From positions 1-17,105 of the forward strand of contig QGVC01000036.1 of NCBI GenBank assembly GCA_003242645.1: a stretch of DNA of 17,105 nt, given 5' to 3'. How positions within the stretch are numbered: position 1 is the stretch's first letter; each line of letters starts with the position of its first letter. Position numbers and translations under genes: made by a program. Source of the DNA: Pseudomonadota bacterium (GTDB lineage Bacteria > Pseudomonadota > Alphaproteobacteria > Rhizobiales > Hyphomicrobiaceae). The notes beneath the pieces are model-generated. The model was not told the origin of the DNA. It ran no database searches and was given only the letters and a program-made list of their open reading frames with translations. This document shows, piece after piece, positions 1 to 9,771 of this stretch.

Positions 1-88
1 GTAGTATGTTTTTTTTTTTATTTAAGCAGAAGACGGCATACCAATTAGGATGCAGGCTCGGTGGCTCGGAGAAGTTGATAAAAGACAG
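1..88. other. Unremoved Illumina Nextera adapter at contig end (non-genomic)
   Basis: This stretch has the architecture of an Illumina library end. A run of 11 T lies at 9-19. AAGCAGAAGACGGCATAC at 24-41 matches 18 consecutive bases of the P7 primer. The rest of the 24-base P7 footprint (23-46) has four mismatches. An 8-base interval (47-54) fits the i7 index slot. Bases 55-88 align without gaps to the 34-base Nextera read-2/mosaic-end adapter with 27 of 34 identical, including GGCTCGGAGA and the terminal GACAG. The lengths 24+8+34 fit exactly. Poly-T before P7 is the complement of the poly-A seen when a read runs past a short insert. The mismatches fit poor read-end quality. Genomic sequence starts at about 89. 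Confidence 0.95.
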
Positions 89-1066
89 GACCTGGAGCGG
101 GAGGTAACCGAGCACGTCCCGGCAGAAATTACGGTCCCGGGCGCCGTCACCGTGCCGGCGCATATGCTCCACGACATCGTGCGCAAGCTGCCTGACGGCG
201 CCGAGGTCGAGATGCAGCGCGATCCCGAGCGCGAGCGCCTTACCCTGCTCTCAGGCCGGGCCCAATTTGCGCTGCAGACGCTGCCCGCAGAGGACTTCCC
301 GGACTTGGCGGCTGGCGAAATGAGCCACGAATTCACGGTAGCCGCCCAAGACCTCAAGAAGCTACTCGACAAGACCCGCTTTGCAATCTCGACAGAGGAA
401 ACGCGGTACTACCTGAACGGCGTCTACCTGCACCCGGCGTCAGGCAAGGACGGGCCGACGCTGCGTGCTGTCGCAACGGACGGCCACCGCTTAGCCCAAG
501 TCGAGATCCCCTGCCCTGCAGGGGCAGAGGGAATGCCGGGCGTCATCATTCCGCGCAAGACGGTCCACGAGCTGCACCGGCTGCTGGAGGACAGCGATGC
601 GGAGGTGCGCGTCGGCGTCTCGACCACTAAAGTGCGGTTCGAAATCGGTCCGGTGACCATCACGTCGAAGCTCATCGACGGCACCTTCCCGGACTATGTG
701 CGGGTCATTCCGCGGAACAACGACAAGGTGCTGAAGGTCTCGAATAGCCAGTTCACGAGTGCTGTCGATCGCGTTTCGACCATCGCCAGCGAGCGCGGCC
801 GCGCCGTCAAGCTCAATCTGGCGGACGATAAGATGATCCTCTCCGTGAACAACCCGGAGGGCGGCAGCGCGACGGAAGAGCTGGGCGTGAGCTATTCTGC
901 CGCCCCACTCGAGATCGGCTTCAACGCTCGCTATCTGTTGGACATCGCAGCTCAGCTCGAGAGCGACAACGCCGTGTTCAAGCTGGCTGATCCCGGCTCA
1001 CCCACCCTGGTGACCGATAACGATGATGACAGCGCACTCTACGTGCTGATGCCTATGCGTGTGTAG
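89..1066 (+). CDS. dnaN: DNA polymerase III subunit beta (sliding clamp), 5'-truncated by the contig end
   Basis: This is the ring-shaped processivity clamp that tethers DNA polymerase III and repair polymerases to DNA. The genomic part encodes about 325 residues, from DLEREVTEHVPAE to the stop after the typical clamp C-terminus VLMPMRV. Recognisable clamp motifs include TVPAHMLHDIVRKLPDG, LPAEDFPDL, ATDGHRLA and LIDGTFPDYVRVIP, spread over all three clamp domains. Family members have about 370-375 residues, so roughly 45-50 N-terminal residues are missing. An in-frame ATG at 50 is an artefact, because it lies in the adapter/index sequence and adds 13 foreign residues. The true start and promoter, and probably dnaA and oriC, lie off the contig. 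recF and gyrB follow on the same strand, which is the conserved origin-proximal order. Identification is firm; the 5' end is not real. Confidence 0.97.
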   Translation, partial: DLEREVTEHVPAEITVPGAVTVPAHMLHDIVRKLPDGAEVEMQRDPERERLTLLSGRAQFALQTLPAEDFPDLAAGEMSHEFTVAAQDLKKLLDKTRFAISTEETRYYLNGVYLHPASGKDGPTLRAVATDGHRLAQVEIPCPAGAEGMPGVIIPRKTVHELHRLLEDSDAEVRVGVSTTKVRFEIGPVTITSKLIDGTFPDYVRVIPRNNDKVLKVSNSQFTSAVDRVSTIASERGRAVKLNLADDKMILSVNNPEGGSATEELGVSYSAAPLEIGFNARYLLDIAAQLESDNAVFKLADPGSPTLVTDNDDDSALYVLMPMRV

Positions 1067-1295
1067 GCAAGAGTCGTTTGCAGGCCGAACGTTTGTTTGG
1101 TTTCGCGCAACAACGCATTTCAGCCGAGAAGCTGGCCGAGAACGCGGGCCGTAACTCTCGTCTTGAACGGGGTGAGCGCGTCGCCCGAGCTGAACTGTCT
1201 TTCGTGAGACGAGAAACAGCGCACCTACCGCGCGAATTCTACGACGCGGGCACCCCTTGTGAACAGCTGCCCGCGCGATTTGAGGAGTGCTGGCA

Positions 1296-2510
1296 TTGAA
1301 CGGCGAGCCGGTGCCGCACAGCGTCCCAGCAGGGCAGGTCTTGGAGTCCCGGCGATCGATCTGGGTCGAGCATCTGACGCTGACCAACTTCCGTAACTAC
1401 GCCTACGCTCGCGTCGATGTGACACCAGCCCCTGTCGTCCTCCTGGGAGCCAACGGCTCCGGGAAAACGAACCTCCTCGAGGCCGTATCACTGCTTGCCC
1501 CTGGCCAGGGGCTGCGCCGGGCACCGTTTACGCAGCTCGCCCGGCTCGGGGGATCGGGCGACTGGGCGGTCGCTGCCACGGTGCACACTCCCAATGGAAC
1601 AATTGACATCGGCACTGGCCAGCTTCCGGCTCAGGGGTCCGCGGATGCCGGCCATCGTTCCGGCCGGTTGGTCCGCATCGATGGTGTAACCCAGTCGGGA
1701 TCGGGGGCTCTTGCCGACTGGGTTGAGTTGGTCTGGTTGACCCCCGCCATGGATGGCCTGTTCACCGGCCCGGCAAGCGACCGGCGGACCTTTCTCGACC
1801 GCCTCACCTTGTGTTTCGATCCGGGCTTTAGAACGCGAGCCAGTCAGTTCGAAAGGGCCATGCGCCAGCGCAACAGGCTGTTGCAGGACGGGGCTACCGA
1901 CGACGCCTTGTTTGCCGGCCTCGAGCTGATCATGGCCGAGACCGGCGTTGCCACGGCCGCGGCTCGAATCCAGGCAGCAGCGGCACTCCAGGCCATGATC
2001 ACTGAGCGGCGCGAACGTGAGCCTGACTCCCCATTCCCTTGGTCCCGGGTGGCACTCGAGGGTTGGCTCGAGGATCAGCTTGCAACGCAGCCCGCCGTGG
2101 ACGTCGAGGATGCCTACCGTGCCCTCCTGCGCCGGGAGCGGGAGCGTGATCGAGCGGCCGGGCGCACGCTTGTTGGCCCCCACCGCACCGACATGCTCGT
2201 CGAGCACGGGCCAAAGGCGATGCCGGCTCAGTTCTGCTCGACAGGAGAGCAGAAGGCGCTGCTGATCGGGCTCGTTCTGGCCCATGCCGAGCTGCTGGCG
2301 GAGCGCCGGGCCGGCGCGGCCCCTATCCTCCTGCTCGATGAAATTGCCGCCCATCTGGATGTCTCGCGCCGGTCTGCCTTGTTCGAGGAGCTACTGCGGA
2401 TCGGCTCCCAGGCTTGGATGACAGGCACGGATCGACAGGCCTTCTCGGCCCTCGAAGGCCGCGCTCATTTCCTCCACGTCGAGGACGGTTGCATTCGTGC
2501 GCTCAGCTGA
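1296..2510 (+). CDS. recF: DNA replication/repair protein RecF
   Basis: RecF is an SMC-like ATPase that, with RecO and RecR, loads RecA at single-strand gaps behind stalled forks. Numbered from a GTG at 1287, the head begins IWVEHLTLTNFRNY near residue 25. Walker A GANGSGKT is at 54-61, an ABC-type signature around STGEQKALLIGLVLAHAE is near 316-334, and Walker B ILLLDEIAAHLD follows. GAGGAG at 1282-1287 sits 8 bases before a TTG at 1296 but overlaps the GTG at 1287, so I prefer TTG (404 residues); GTG would give 407. Either start leaves about 20 residues of non-conserved leader before the usual N-terminus. It lies 229 bases after dnaN. I saw no clear promoter in that gap, so co-transcription is likely. 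Confidence 0.95.
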   Translation: MNGEPVPHSVPAGQVLESRRSIWVEHLTLTNFRNYAYARVDVTPAPVVLLGANGSGKTNLLEAVSLLAPGQGLRRAPFTQLARLGGSGDWAVAATVHTPNGTIDIGTGQLPAQGSADAGHRSGRLVRIDGVTQSGSGALADWVELVWLTPAMDGLFTGPASDRRTFLDRLTLCFDPGFRTRASQFERAMRQRNRLLQDGATDDALFAGLELIMAETGVATAAARIQAAAALQAMITERREREPDSPFPWSRVALEGWLEDQLATQPAVDVEDAYRALLRRERERDRAAGRTLVGPHRTDMLVEHGPKAMPAQFCSTGEQKALLIGLVLAHAELLAERRAGAAPILLLDEIAAHLDVSRRSALFEELLRIGSQAWMTGTDRQAFSALEGRAHFLHVEDGCIRALS

Positions 2511-2564
2511 TTCGTACACGTCCTGTGCCGCGCTGACGCAGATACGCCAAATTACTGAGATTCC

Positions 2565-2593
2565 TTGAAAAAATTGTGCAAGACCCCATCTTA
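2565..2593 (+). promoter_or_regulatory. Possible gyrB promoter
   Basis: The recF-gyrB gap (2511-2678) is AT-rich relative to its surroundings. TTGAAA at 2565-2570 is followed after 17 bases by ATCTTA at 2588-2593. The -10 match is weak. A TATAAG at 2635-2640 is an alternative -10 without a good -35. This is inference only. Confidence 0.25.
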
Positions 2594-2594
2594 A

Positions 2595-5135
<2,541 letters not shown>

Positions 5136-5145
5136 GGCGAGCGAT

Positions 5146-5165
5146 CCGGGCCGGCCTTGGTCCGG
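5146..5165. terminator. Possible bidirectional stem-loop between convergent genes
   Basis: CCGGGCC (5146-5152) and GGTCCGG (5159-5165) form a 7-bp stem with one G:U pair and a 6-base loop. It lies in the 33-base gap between gyrB and the convergent response regulator. There is no T-run on either strand, so efficient intrinsic termination is doubtful. Confidence 0.35.
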
Positions 5166-5168
5166 TGG

Positions 5169-5822
5169 TCAGCTCGCGTTGCGCTGCCAATCACCGCTTT
5201 GGAGCTTGTTGATGGCAATCACGGCCTGCGTGCGGCTATCAACGCCAAGCTTCTGCAGGATGGCCGACACATGCGCCTTGATGGTCGCCTCGGACACATT
5301 AAGGCGGTAGGCGATCTGCTTGTTCAGTAGCCCTTCACCCAACATCATAAGAACGCGCACCTGTTGCGGGGTGAGCGTAGACAGGCGCGCAACAAGCTCC
5401 GCCTCGACGCTCTGGCCCTCGAGATCGACATCCGGCGGCACCCAGATTTCGCCTTCGAGCACCTTGCGAACCGCCATCCGGATGCCTTCGACCGGCTGGG
5501 ACTTCGGAATGTAGCCGGACGCTCCAAATCCAATCGCATTTCGAATCGTGGTCGCATCCTCGCTGGCTGAAACGACAACCACCGGAATTTCCGGATACTG
5601 TGCTCGCAGGAAGAGCAGCCCCGACAGACCCCGAACTCCCGGCATCGTCAGATCAAGGAGAACGAGGTCGACCGCGCGATCGGCTGCAAGCGTTGTTGTC
5701 AGCTCATCCAGCGAGCCTGCTTCGATGATCTCCGCCGAAGGCAACGAGGTGACCAAAGCCTGGTTTAGCGCCTTTCGGAACAGCGGATGATCATCAACGA
5801 TCACAATTCGGGTCGCAGTCAT
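5169..5822 (-). CDS. LuxR/NarL-family response regulator (CrbR/ErdR-like)
   Basis: This is a cytoplasmic two-component transcription factor of 217 residues. The receiver domain (about 5-120) has acidic pair D10-D11, phosphoacceptor D57 in VLLDLTMPG, the conserved VSAS strand and lysine in GYIPKS. The LuxR-type helix-turn-helix is C-terminal (about 150-210), with LTPQQVRVLMMLGEGLLNKQ and VSEATIKAHVSAIL. I chose the ATG at 5822 because GGAAGGA lies 8 bases upstream; the longer frame to 5933 adds leader residues that look untranslated. It diverges from the DUF4212/symporter pair across about 280 bases. From memory the receiver resembles CrbR/ErdR, which controls acetate/ethanol metabolism and is often near SSS-domain proteins; that assignment is inference. 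No partner kinase is in the window. A weak candidate promoter (minus-strand TTGCAT, 18 bases, TTAAAT) spans 5924-5953. Confidence 0.92.
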   Translation of the reverse strand: MTATRIVIVDDHPLFRKALNQALVTSLPSAEIIEAGSLDELTTTLAADRAVDLVLLDLTMPGVRGLSGLLFLRAQYPEIPVVVVSASEDATTIRNAIGFGASGYIPKSQPVEGIRMAVRKVLEGEIWVPPDVDLEGQSVEAELVARLSTLTPQQVRVLMMLGEGLLNKQIAYRLNVSEATIKAHVSAILQKLGVDSRTQAVIAINKLQSGDWQRNAS

Positions 5823-6105
5823 GGTTCGGTCCTTCCCGGGTATGCGGAGAATCGGTCCGCTCCCTACGGGCGCGCCGACCCGCGACCGGCCCTGCCGGAC
5901 GCCACGAAAACGCGCCGATTGAGATTTAAGCAAGTCGCATATCTACAATGCAAGCCTATCCTGCTGAGGTGCTTGACTCGCGAGACGAAATTCCGCGGGG
6001 ACGATCGCTCGTAGCAATGGAAGCCCACGCTCGAACGCGCTAGCTTGGTAACGCTTCGGGGCCGCATTTCACCCGGAAAGGATAGCCTTGGTGGGGGGAT
6101 CAAAC

Positions 6106-6366
6106 ATGATGGAACGCGAGGAGCGAAAGCCCTACTGGCGCCATACGAAATGGCAAATGATGGCGAGCCTGCTGCCGTTCCTGCTCGTCGTAATCGTCTT
6201 TCCGCTCTACGCTGACAAGCTCAACTCGAACAGATTCATCGGCTTCCCCCTCGGCTATTTCCTGACAGGTCACGGAATCGTGCTGATCGCGGTCGTCACG
6301 GTAGCATCCTTCGTCAACAGGCAGGACGCCATCGACCGCTGGCACGGAGGGCACGAGCATCTCTAA
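6106..6366 (+). CDS. DUF4212 family membrane protein (small subunit of sodium/solute symporter)
   Basis: This 86-residue protein has two transmembrane segments (roughly 19-37 and 53-73). Between them is the family-typical stretch FPLYADKLNSNRFIGFPLGY, followed by the GHGIVLIAVV helix. The N-terminus REERKPYWRHTKW, rich in aromatic and basic residues, is characteristic of DUF4212. These proteins are encoded directly upstream of a large sodium:solute symporter and are described as a small symporter subunit. Here the symporter starts 46 bases downstream. A purine-rich GGGGGGA at 6093-6099 sits just before the paired ATGs at 6106 and 6109. A TTG further upstream would be in frame but is less likely. 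It is probably co-transcribed with the symporter and may be controlled by the divergent response regulator (inference). Confidence 0.88.
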   Translation: MMEREERKPYWRHTKWQMMASLLPFLLVVIVFPLYADKLNSNRFIGFPLGYFLTGHGIVLIAVVTVASFVNRQDAIDRWHGGHEHL

Positions 6367-6412
6367 GCAAGTCGGCGTTCGCCGGCAACTTTCCAGCTGA
6401 TGGTCGCAACGC

Positions 6413-8251
6413 ATGCCGCTCTCCTCGCGCTCCCGTGCCGTCAATCCCCGGCTCGGAATCTATTTCGGCATCTTCACGAGCGCCTTTACGGCTTTAGTGC
6501 TCGTCTTGCTCATTTTCGAGCAGCTGGGGGCTTCGGATGCTCTGCTGCGCGGAATGATGCTCGGAGGGCCGCTTGTCTTCTACGCGGCTATCGGCCTCCT
6601 CGCAGCGACGCGTGAGCCGTTCGAGTTCTTCGCCAGCGGACGCCGCGTTCCCCCGTTCTTCAATGGGCTCGTCCTTTCCGTCTCGGCCATGGGCGCCACG
6701 GGGCTCGTCGCAGGGACCGGGCTTCTTTTCCTGCATGGGTTCGACGGCTGGTTTCTCACGATCGCCCTGACGGGCGGATTCGTGGTGATGGGCATTTTGA
6801 TTGCCCCTTACCTGCGAAAGTTCGGTGCATTCACGGTGCCGACGTTCCTGGGGCGGCGATGCGAAAGCCGGCTCGTGCGCTTGACCGCCGCCGCGATCGC
6901 GGCCGTGCCCATGCTGCTCTTCATTGCAGCCGAGGTGCGCACCGGCCTGTTCGTAGGCTCCTGGCTCACGGGCCAATCGGAGTCGATGATCGCTGCCATC
7001 CTGGCGGTGGGGGTCATTCTCACGGTCGTGCTTGGCGGGATGCGCTCGGCCAGCTGGGCGAACAGTGCCGAGAGCATCGCTGTGCTCCTCGCGTTGATGG
7101 TGCCGGTCGCTATGGTCGCCGCGGCGGTCACTTACCTGCCCTTCGCTCAACTCAGCCACGGCCCTGTCTTGCGCGCGCTTAGCCGGCTCGAAGCTCAACA
7201 GGGTATGCCAATTCCGGTTGCCTCACCGCTTGCCTTTGAGATCGCCGGCCTTGAGCTCACCTCGATCACGCAGCGCATGGCCAAGCCATTCGGCAGCATC
7301 GGCCCACTGAGCTTCGTTCTGGCGAGTCTGACGCTCATGGCCGGGGTTGCCGCCGCTCCCTGGCTATTGCCCCGGACGGGCACGGCGCCGAGTGTCTACG
7401 ACACGCGCAAGTCGCTCGGATGGGCGACGTTTCTGGTCGGCACGATCCTGGTGACAGCGTCGTCCGTCGCCGTTTTCATGCGGGACGTCGTCATGGACAC
7501 GCTGGTCGGCCACAGCATCGACCAACTGCCGGAGTGGTTCCGGACACTTGAGGCAGCCGGGCTTGCGGAAGTGCACGGGCAAGTCCCGCGCCTGCCGATC
7601 AGCAGCTTCACCTTCTACCGGGATGCCGTGCTGTTTGCCTTGCCTATCGCTTACGGCTATCCGGCCGTTCTCGTCTATCTCCCACTCGCCGGCGCCTTCG
7701 CTGCGGCCGTTGCGGCCATCAGCGTGTCTACCCTGGCGCTGGGATCGACGCTCTCCGAGGACGTCATCAATGGCTTGAGATGGGAGCCTGCGCCCAACCA
7801 GCTCCGCCTCACGACGGCAAGGATCGCCATCGCCGCTGCGACTCTCGTGGGCACCTGGCTGGCACTTGTCGCACCAACGGACCCGCTGAGCCTCATGCTC
7901 TGGGCGCTGGCGCTTTCCGCCTCGGGTCTTTTCCCCGTACTGGTCCTCTCGATCTGGTGGAAACGACTGAACAGCCTCGGCGCTCTGACTGGCATGGGTA
8001 CCGGGTTCGGCGTCGCAGTCATGGCGATTATTACTGGTGAAGCAACATCGCTCGGCCTGCACAGCGCGCTGGCGGGTGCCCTCGGTATGCCAGTTGGCTT
8101 TCTCGCGGCAATCGGTGCGAGCAAGCTCGGCCCGCAGCCGTCCCGGCAAACGCTGGAGCTTCTCGACGATTTCCGCATTCCCGGAGGCGAGACGGTGTAC
8201 GACCGCGAGATGCGCCTGTTGCGATTGAAGGAGCGGTCCCGAGCCATATAG
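6413..8251 (+). CDS. Sodium:solute symporter family protein (SSS family, acetate-permease-like)
   Basis: This 612-residue inner-membrane transporter has about 13 predicted hydrophobic helices. SSS-family features are FEFFASGRRVPPFFNG (about 70-84), GLVAGTGLLFLHGFDG (97-112), RKFGAFTVPTFLGRR (135-149) and the GGMRSASWANSAE segment (208-220). These correspond to the AGR, tvPdf and GGm.av.w motifs of Na+/solute symporters. Pairing with DUF4212 points to the subgroup associated with short-chain carboxylates such as acetate; the substrate itself cannot be read from the sequence. The start ATG at 6413 has a poor ribosome binding site, so translation may depend on coupling or on the upstream gene. 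The C-terminal tail ETVYDREMRLLRL is cytoplasmic and charged. No defects are visible. Confidence 0.93.
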   Translation: MPLSSRSRAVNPRLGIYFGIFTSAFTALVLVLLIFEQLGASDALLRGMMLGGPLVFYAAIGLLAATREPFEFFASGRRVPPFFNGLVLSVSAMGATGLVAGTGLLFLHGFDGWFLTIALTGGFVVMGILIAPYLRKFGAFTVPTFLGRRCESRLVRLTAAAIAAVPMLLFIAAEVRTGLFVGSWLTGQSESMIAAILAVGVILTVVLGGMRSASWANSAESIAVLLALMVPVAMVAAAVTYLPFAQLSHGPVLRALSRLEAQQGMPIPVASPLAFEIAGLELTSITQRMAKPFGSIGPLSFVLASLTLMAGVAAAPWLLPRTGTAPSVYDTRKSLGWATFLVGTILVTASSVAVFMRDVVMDTLVGHSIDQLPEWFRTLEAAGLAEVHGQVPRLPISSFTFYRDAVLFALPIAYGYPAVLVYLPLAGAFAAAVAAISVSTLALGSTLSEDVINGLRWEPAPNQLRLTTARIAIAAATLVGTWLALVAPTDPLSLMLWALALSASGLFPVLVLSIWWKRLNSLGALTGMGTGFGVAVMAIITGEATSLGLHSALAGALGMPVGFLAAIGASKLGPQPSRQTLELLDDFRIPGGETVYDREMRLLRLKERSRAI

Positions 8252-8320
8252 GCTCAGTGGAGGAGCCACTTCACGAATTGGCGGTCATCTAAGGACCAGC
8301 GACACGTTTGTACCATTCAA

Positions 8321-9307
8321 ATGACACACTCTCACGATCCCGCAGGAGCAGGCACTGCTGGTCGCTACGGCCTTTATCCCCCGATAGAGCCTTACGCGCA
8401 GGGGCGCCTCCTCGTCACCGGCGGTCACGAAATCTACTACGAGCAGTGCGGCAATCCGCAGGGAAAGCCTGCTCTGCTCGTTCACGGCGGACCCGGCGGC
8501 GGCAGCAACGCCACGATGCGGCGCTATCATGACCCTTCGCGCTACCGCATCATCCTGTTCGACCAGCGCGGCTGTGGGCGCTCGATCCCCCATGCCTCAC
8601 TGGAGCACAATACGACGTGGGATCTGGTTGAGGACATGGAGCGTCTGCGCGAGCACCTGGGTATTGACCGATGGCAGTTGCTCGGTGGCTCCTGGGGCTC
8701 CACGCTATCGCTGGCCTACGCTCAAAAGTACCCTGAGCGCGTGACGGAGCTGATCCTGCGCGGCATCTTTCTGCTCCGCAAGAGCGAGATCGACTGGTTC
8801 TACCAGGAGGGGTGTAGCTGGATCTATCCCGACGCCTTCGAGGCTTATCAGAGCGTCATTCCGCCGGAGGAGCGCTCGGATATGGTCCGCGCCTATTACA
8901 AGCGGCTGACCCATCCGGACCGGGAGGTGCAGCTCGCAGCCGCCAAGGCCTGGAGCACCTGGGAGGGCACGACGCTATCACTTTATCCCGACGAGGATCG
9001 CATCCGTCACTTCGCAAGCGATAGCTATGCCATTGCATTCGCACGTATCGAATGCCATTACTTTGTGCATGGGGGCTTTCTCGAGCGCGACGGACAGCTC
9101 CTCGAGGATGCGCATCGGCTCCGTGACATCCCCGGAGTGATTGTCCACGGCCGCTATGATGTCGTGACGCCACTCCGGAACGCGTGGGACCTGAAGAAGG
9201 CTTGGCCGCGAGCTCAACTTCGGATCGTTGCCGATGCTGGTCACGCCATGACCGAGCCGGGCATCATTCACGAGCTGGTCTCAGCCACCCGCAGCTTCGC
9301 CGATTAG
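8321..9307 (+). CDS. pip: Prolyl aminopeptidase (proline iminopeptidase)
   Basis: This 328-residue alpha/beta-hydrolase of peptidase family S33 is predicted to release N-terminal proline from peptides in the cytoplasm. The oxyanion-hole motif HGGPGGG is at 55-61, followed by DQRGCGRS at 81-88. The nucleophile elbow GGSWGS places catalytic Ser at 124. Asp280 lies in HGRYDVVTP and His308 in AGHAMTEPG, completing the triad. The WEG motif and ARIECHYF region are typical of bacterial PIP, and the length is normal. The start at 8321 (MTHSHDP) has no strong Shine-Dalgarno sequence. It follows the symporter by 69 bases on the same strand. No functional link to the symporter is evident. Confidence 0.95.
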   Translation: MTHSHDPAGAGTAGRYGLYPPIEPYAQGRLLVTGGHEIYYEQCGNPQGKPALLVHGGPGGGSNATMRRYHDPSRYRIILFDQRGCGRSIPHASLEHNTTWDLVEDMERLREHLGIDRWQLLGGSWGSTLSLAYAQKYPERVTELILRGIFLLRKSEIDWFYQEGCSWIYPDAFEAYQSVIPPEERSDMVRAYYKRLTHPDREVQLAAAKAWSTWEGTTLSLYPDEDRIRHFASDSYAIAFARIECHYFVHGGFLERDGQLLEDAHRLRDIPGVIVHGRYDVVTPLRNAWDLKKAWPRAQLRIVADAGHAMTEPGIIHELVSATRSFAD

Positions 9308-9328
9308 CCAGGAACTGGGTCGGCGCGC

Positions 9329-9356
9329 TTGCGCGCGAGGCAGGGATCGCTATAGT
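9329..9356 (+). promoter_or_regulatory. Promoter of tRNA-Ser
   Basis: TTGCGC (9329-9334) is followed by a 16-base spacer and TATAGT (9351-9356). The predicted start is about 8 bases before the mature tRNA 5' end at 9371. The GC-rich segment after the -10 (CCGCGG) fits stable-RNA promoters. The -10 is good and the -35 moderate. Confidence 0.6.
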
Positions 9357-9370
9357 CCGCGGCGCAACGC

Positions 9371-9460
9371 GGAGGGGTGGCCGAGTGGTTGAAGGCGCAC
9401 GCCTGGAGAGCGTGTAGGCGGGAAACCGTCTCGGGGGTTCGAATCCCCCTCCCTCCGCCA
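9371..9460 (+). tRNA. tRNA-Ser (anticodon GGA)
   Basis: This is a complete class II tRNA of 90 bases with encoded CCA. The acceptor stem is GGAGGGG (9371-9377) with TCCCTCC (9450-9456), the last pair being G:U. The D-arm region GGCCGAGTGGTTGAAGGC follows. The anticodon stem CACGC/GCGTG (9398-9402, 9410-9414) encloses loop CTGGAGA with anticodon GGA at 9405-9407. A long serine-type variable arm spans 9415-9432. The T-stem GGGGG/CCCCC flanks TTCGAAT (9438-9444). G73 is the serine discriminator. It reads UCC and UCU codons. Confidence 0.97.
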
Positions 9461-9696
9461 ATTCATTGAGGTGAGCCTCTTATTGACCGCTGGTCCCTCA
9501 GGGTTTCGAAGGCGCATCCCCTGAGCCGCCCCTTCTCTGAAGCTTTTCCGGTTCGCAGCAATTTTCGTAAAGGAGTCCCGTCGGAACTTCCTTACGCTAT
9601 TCAGTCTTCAAACCGCGTGTATGGGGTGAACCTTCGATCAGCCGAAATAAAATCCGACTGAGAAGCTCGGCGTGTTCGCGCGGGACAAGGGTATTT

Positions 9697-9712
9697 GGGC
9701 GATTAATCGCCC
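9697..9712. repeat. Perfect 16-bp palindrome, candidate operator
   Basis: GGGCGATTAATCGCCC is identical to its reverse complement. It lies about 250 bases upstream of the oxidoreductase start. No T-run follows, and the absence of a loop makes an operator more plausible than a terminator. The arms contain GCGAT/ATCGC, which recur in the next element. Confidence 0.6.
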
Positions 9713-9753
9713 GATGCGCAGATTGTGTTTCACGAAGCAGTTTTCGTCACCAT

Positions 9754-9771
9754 AGCGATGAACTCATCGCT
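9754..9771. repeat. 18-bp inverted repeat with the same GCGAT half-site
   Basis: AGCGATGA (9754-9761) and TCATCGCT (9764-9771) are perfect inverted repeats separated by AC. The GCGAT/ATCGC arms match those of the palindrome at 9697-9712, with a 6-base instead of a 2-base gap between half-sites. It may be a second binding site for the same unknown regulator. Confidence 0.5.

Noticed and set aside
9..19. T-run that looks like a terminator tail or promoter element
   Set aside because: It directly precedes P7 adapter sequence and is the poly-T/poly-A extension seen when reads run past the adapter, not genomic DNA.
1658..1672. CCGGTTGGT in recF resembling half of the TetR operator
   Set aside because: It is not palindromic, lies inside a coding region and lacks the CATACC/GGTATG arms.
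1488..2354. 288-codon open frame antisense to recF
   Set aside because: It is a shadow of recF codon bias, with no motif and no ribosome binding site.
9445..9460. tRNA-Ser 3' end as a phage/island attachment site
   Set aside because: No second copy of the tRNA end and no integrase gene were found in the window; it is kept only as a weak context remark.
9264..9461. Minus-strand frame beginning MAEGGGFEPPRR across the tRNA
   Set aside because: This is the well-known false peptide produced by translating the antisense of a tRNA-Ser gene.
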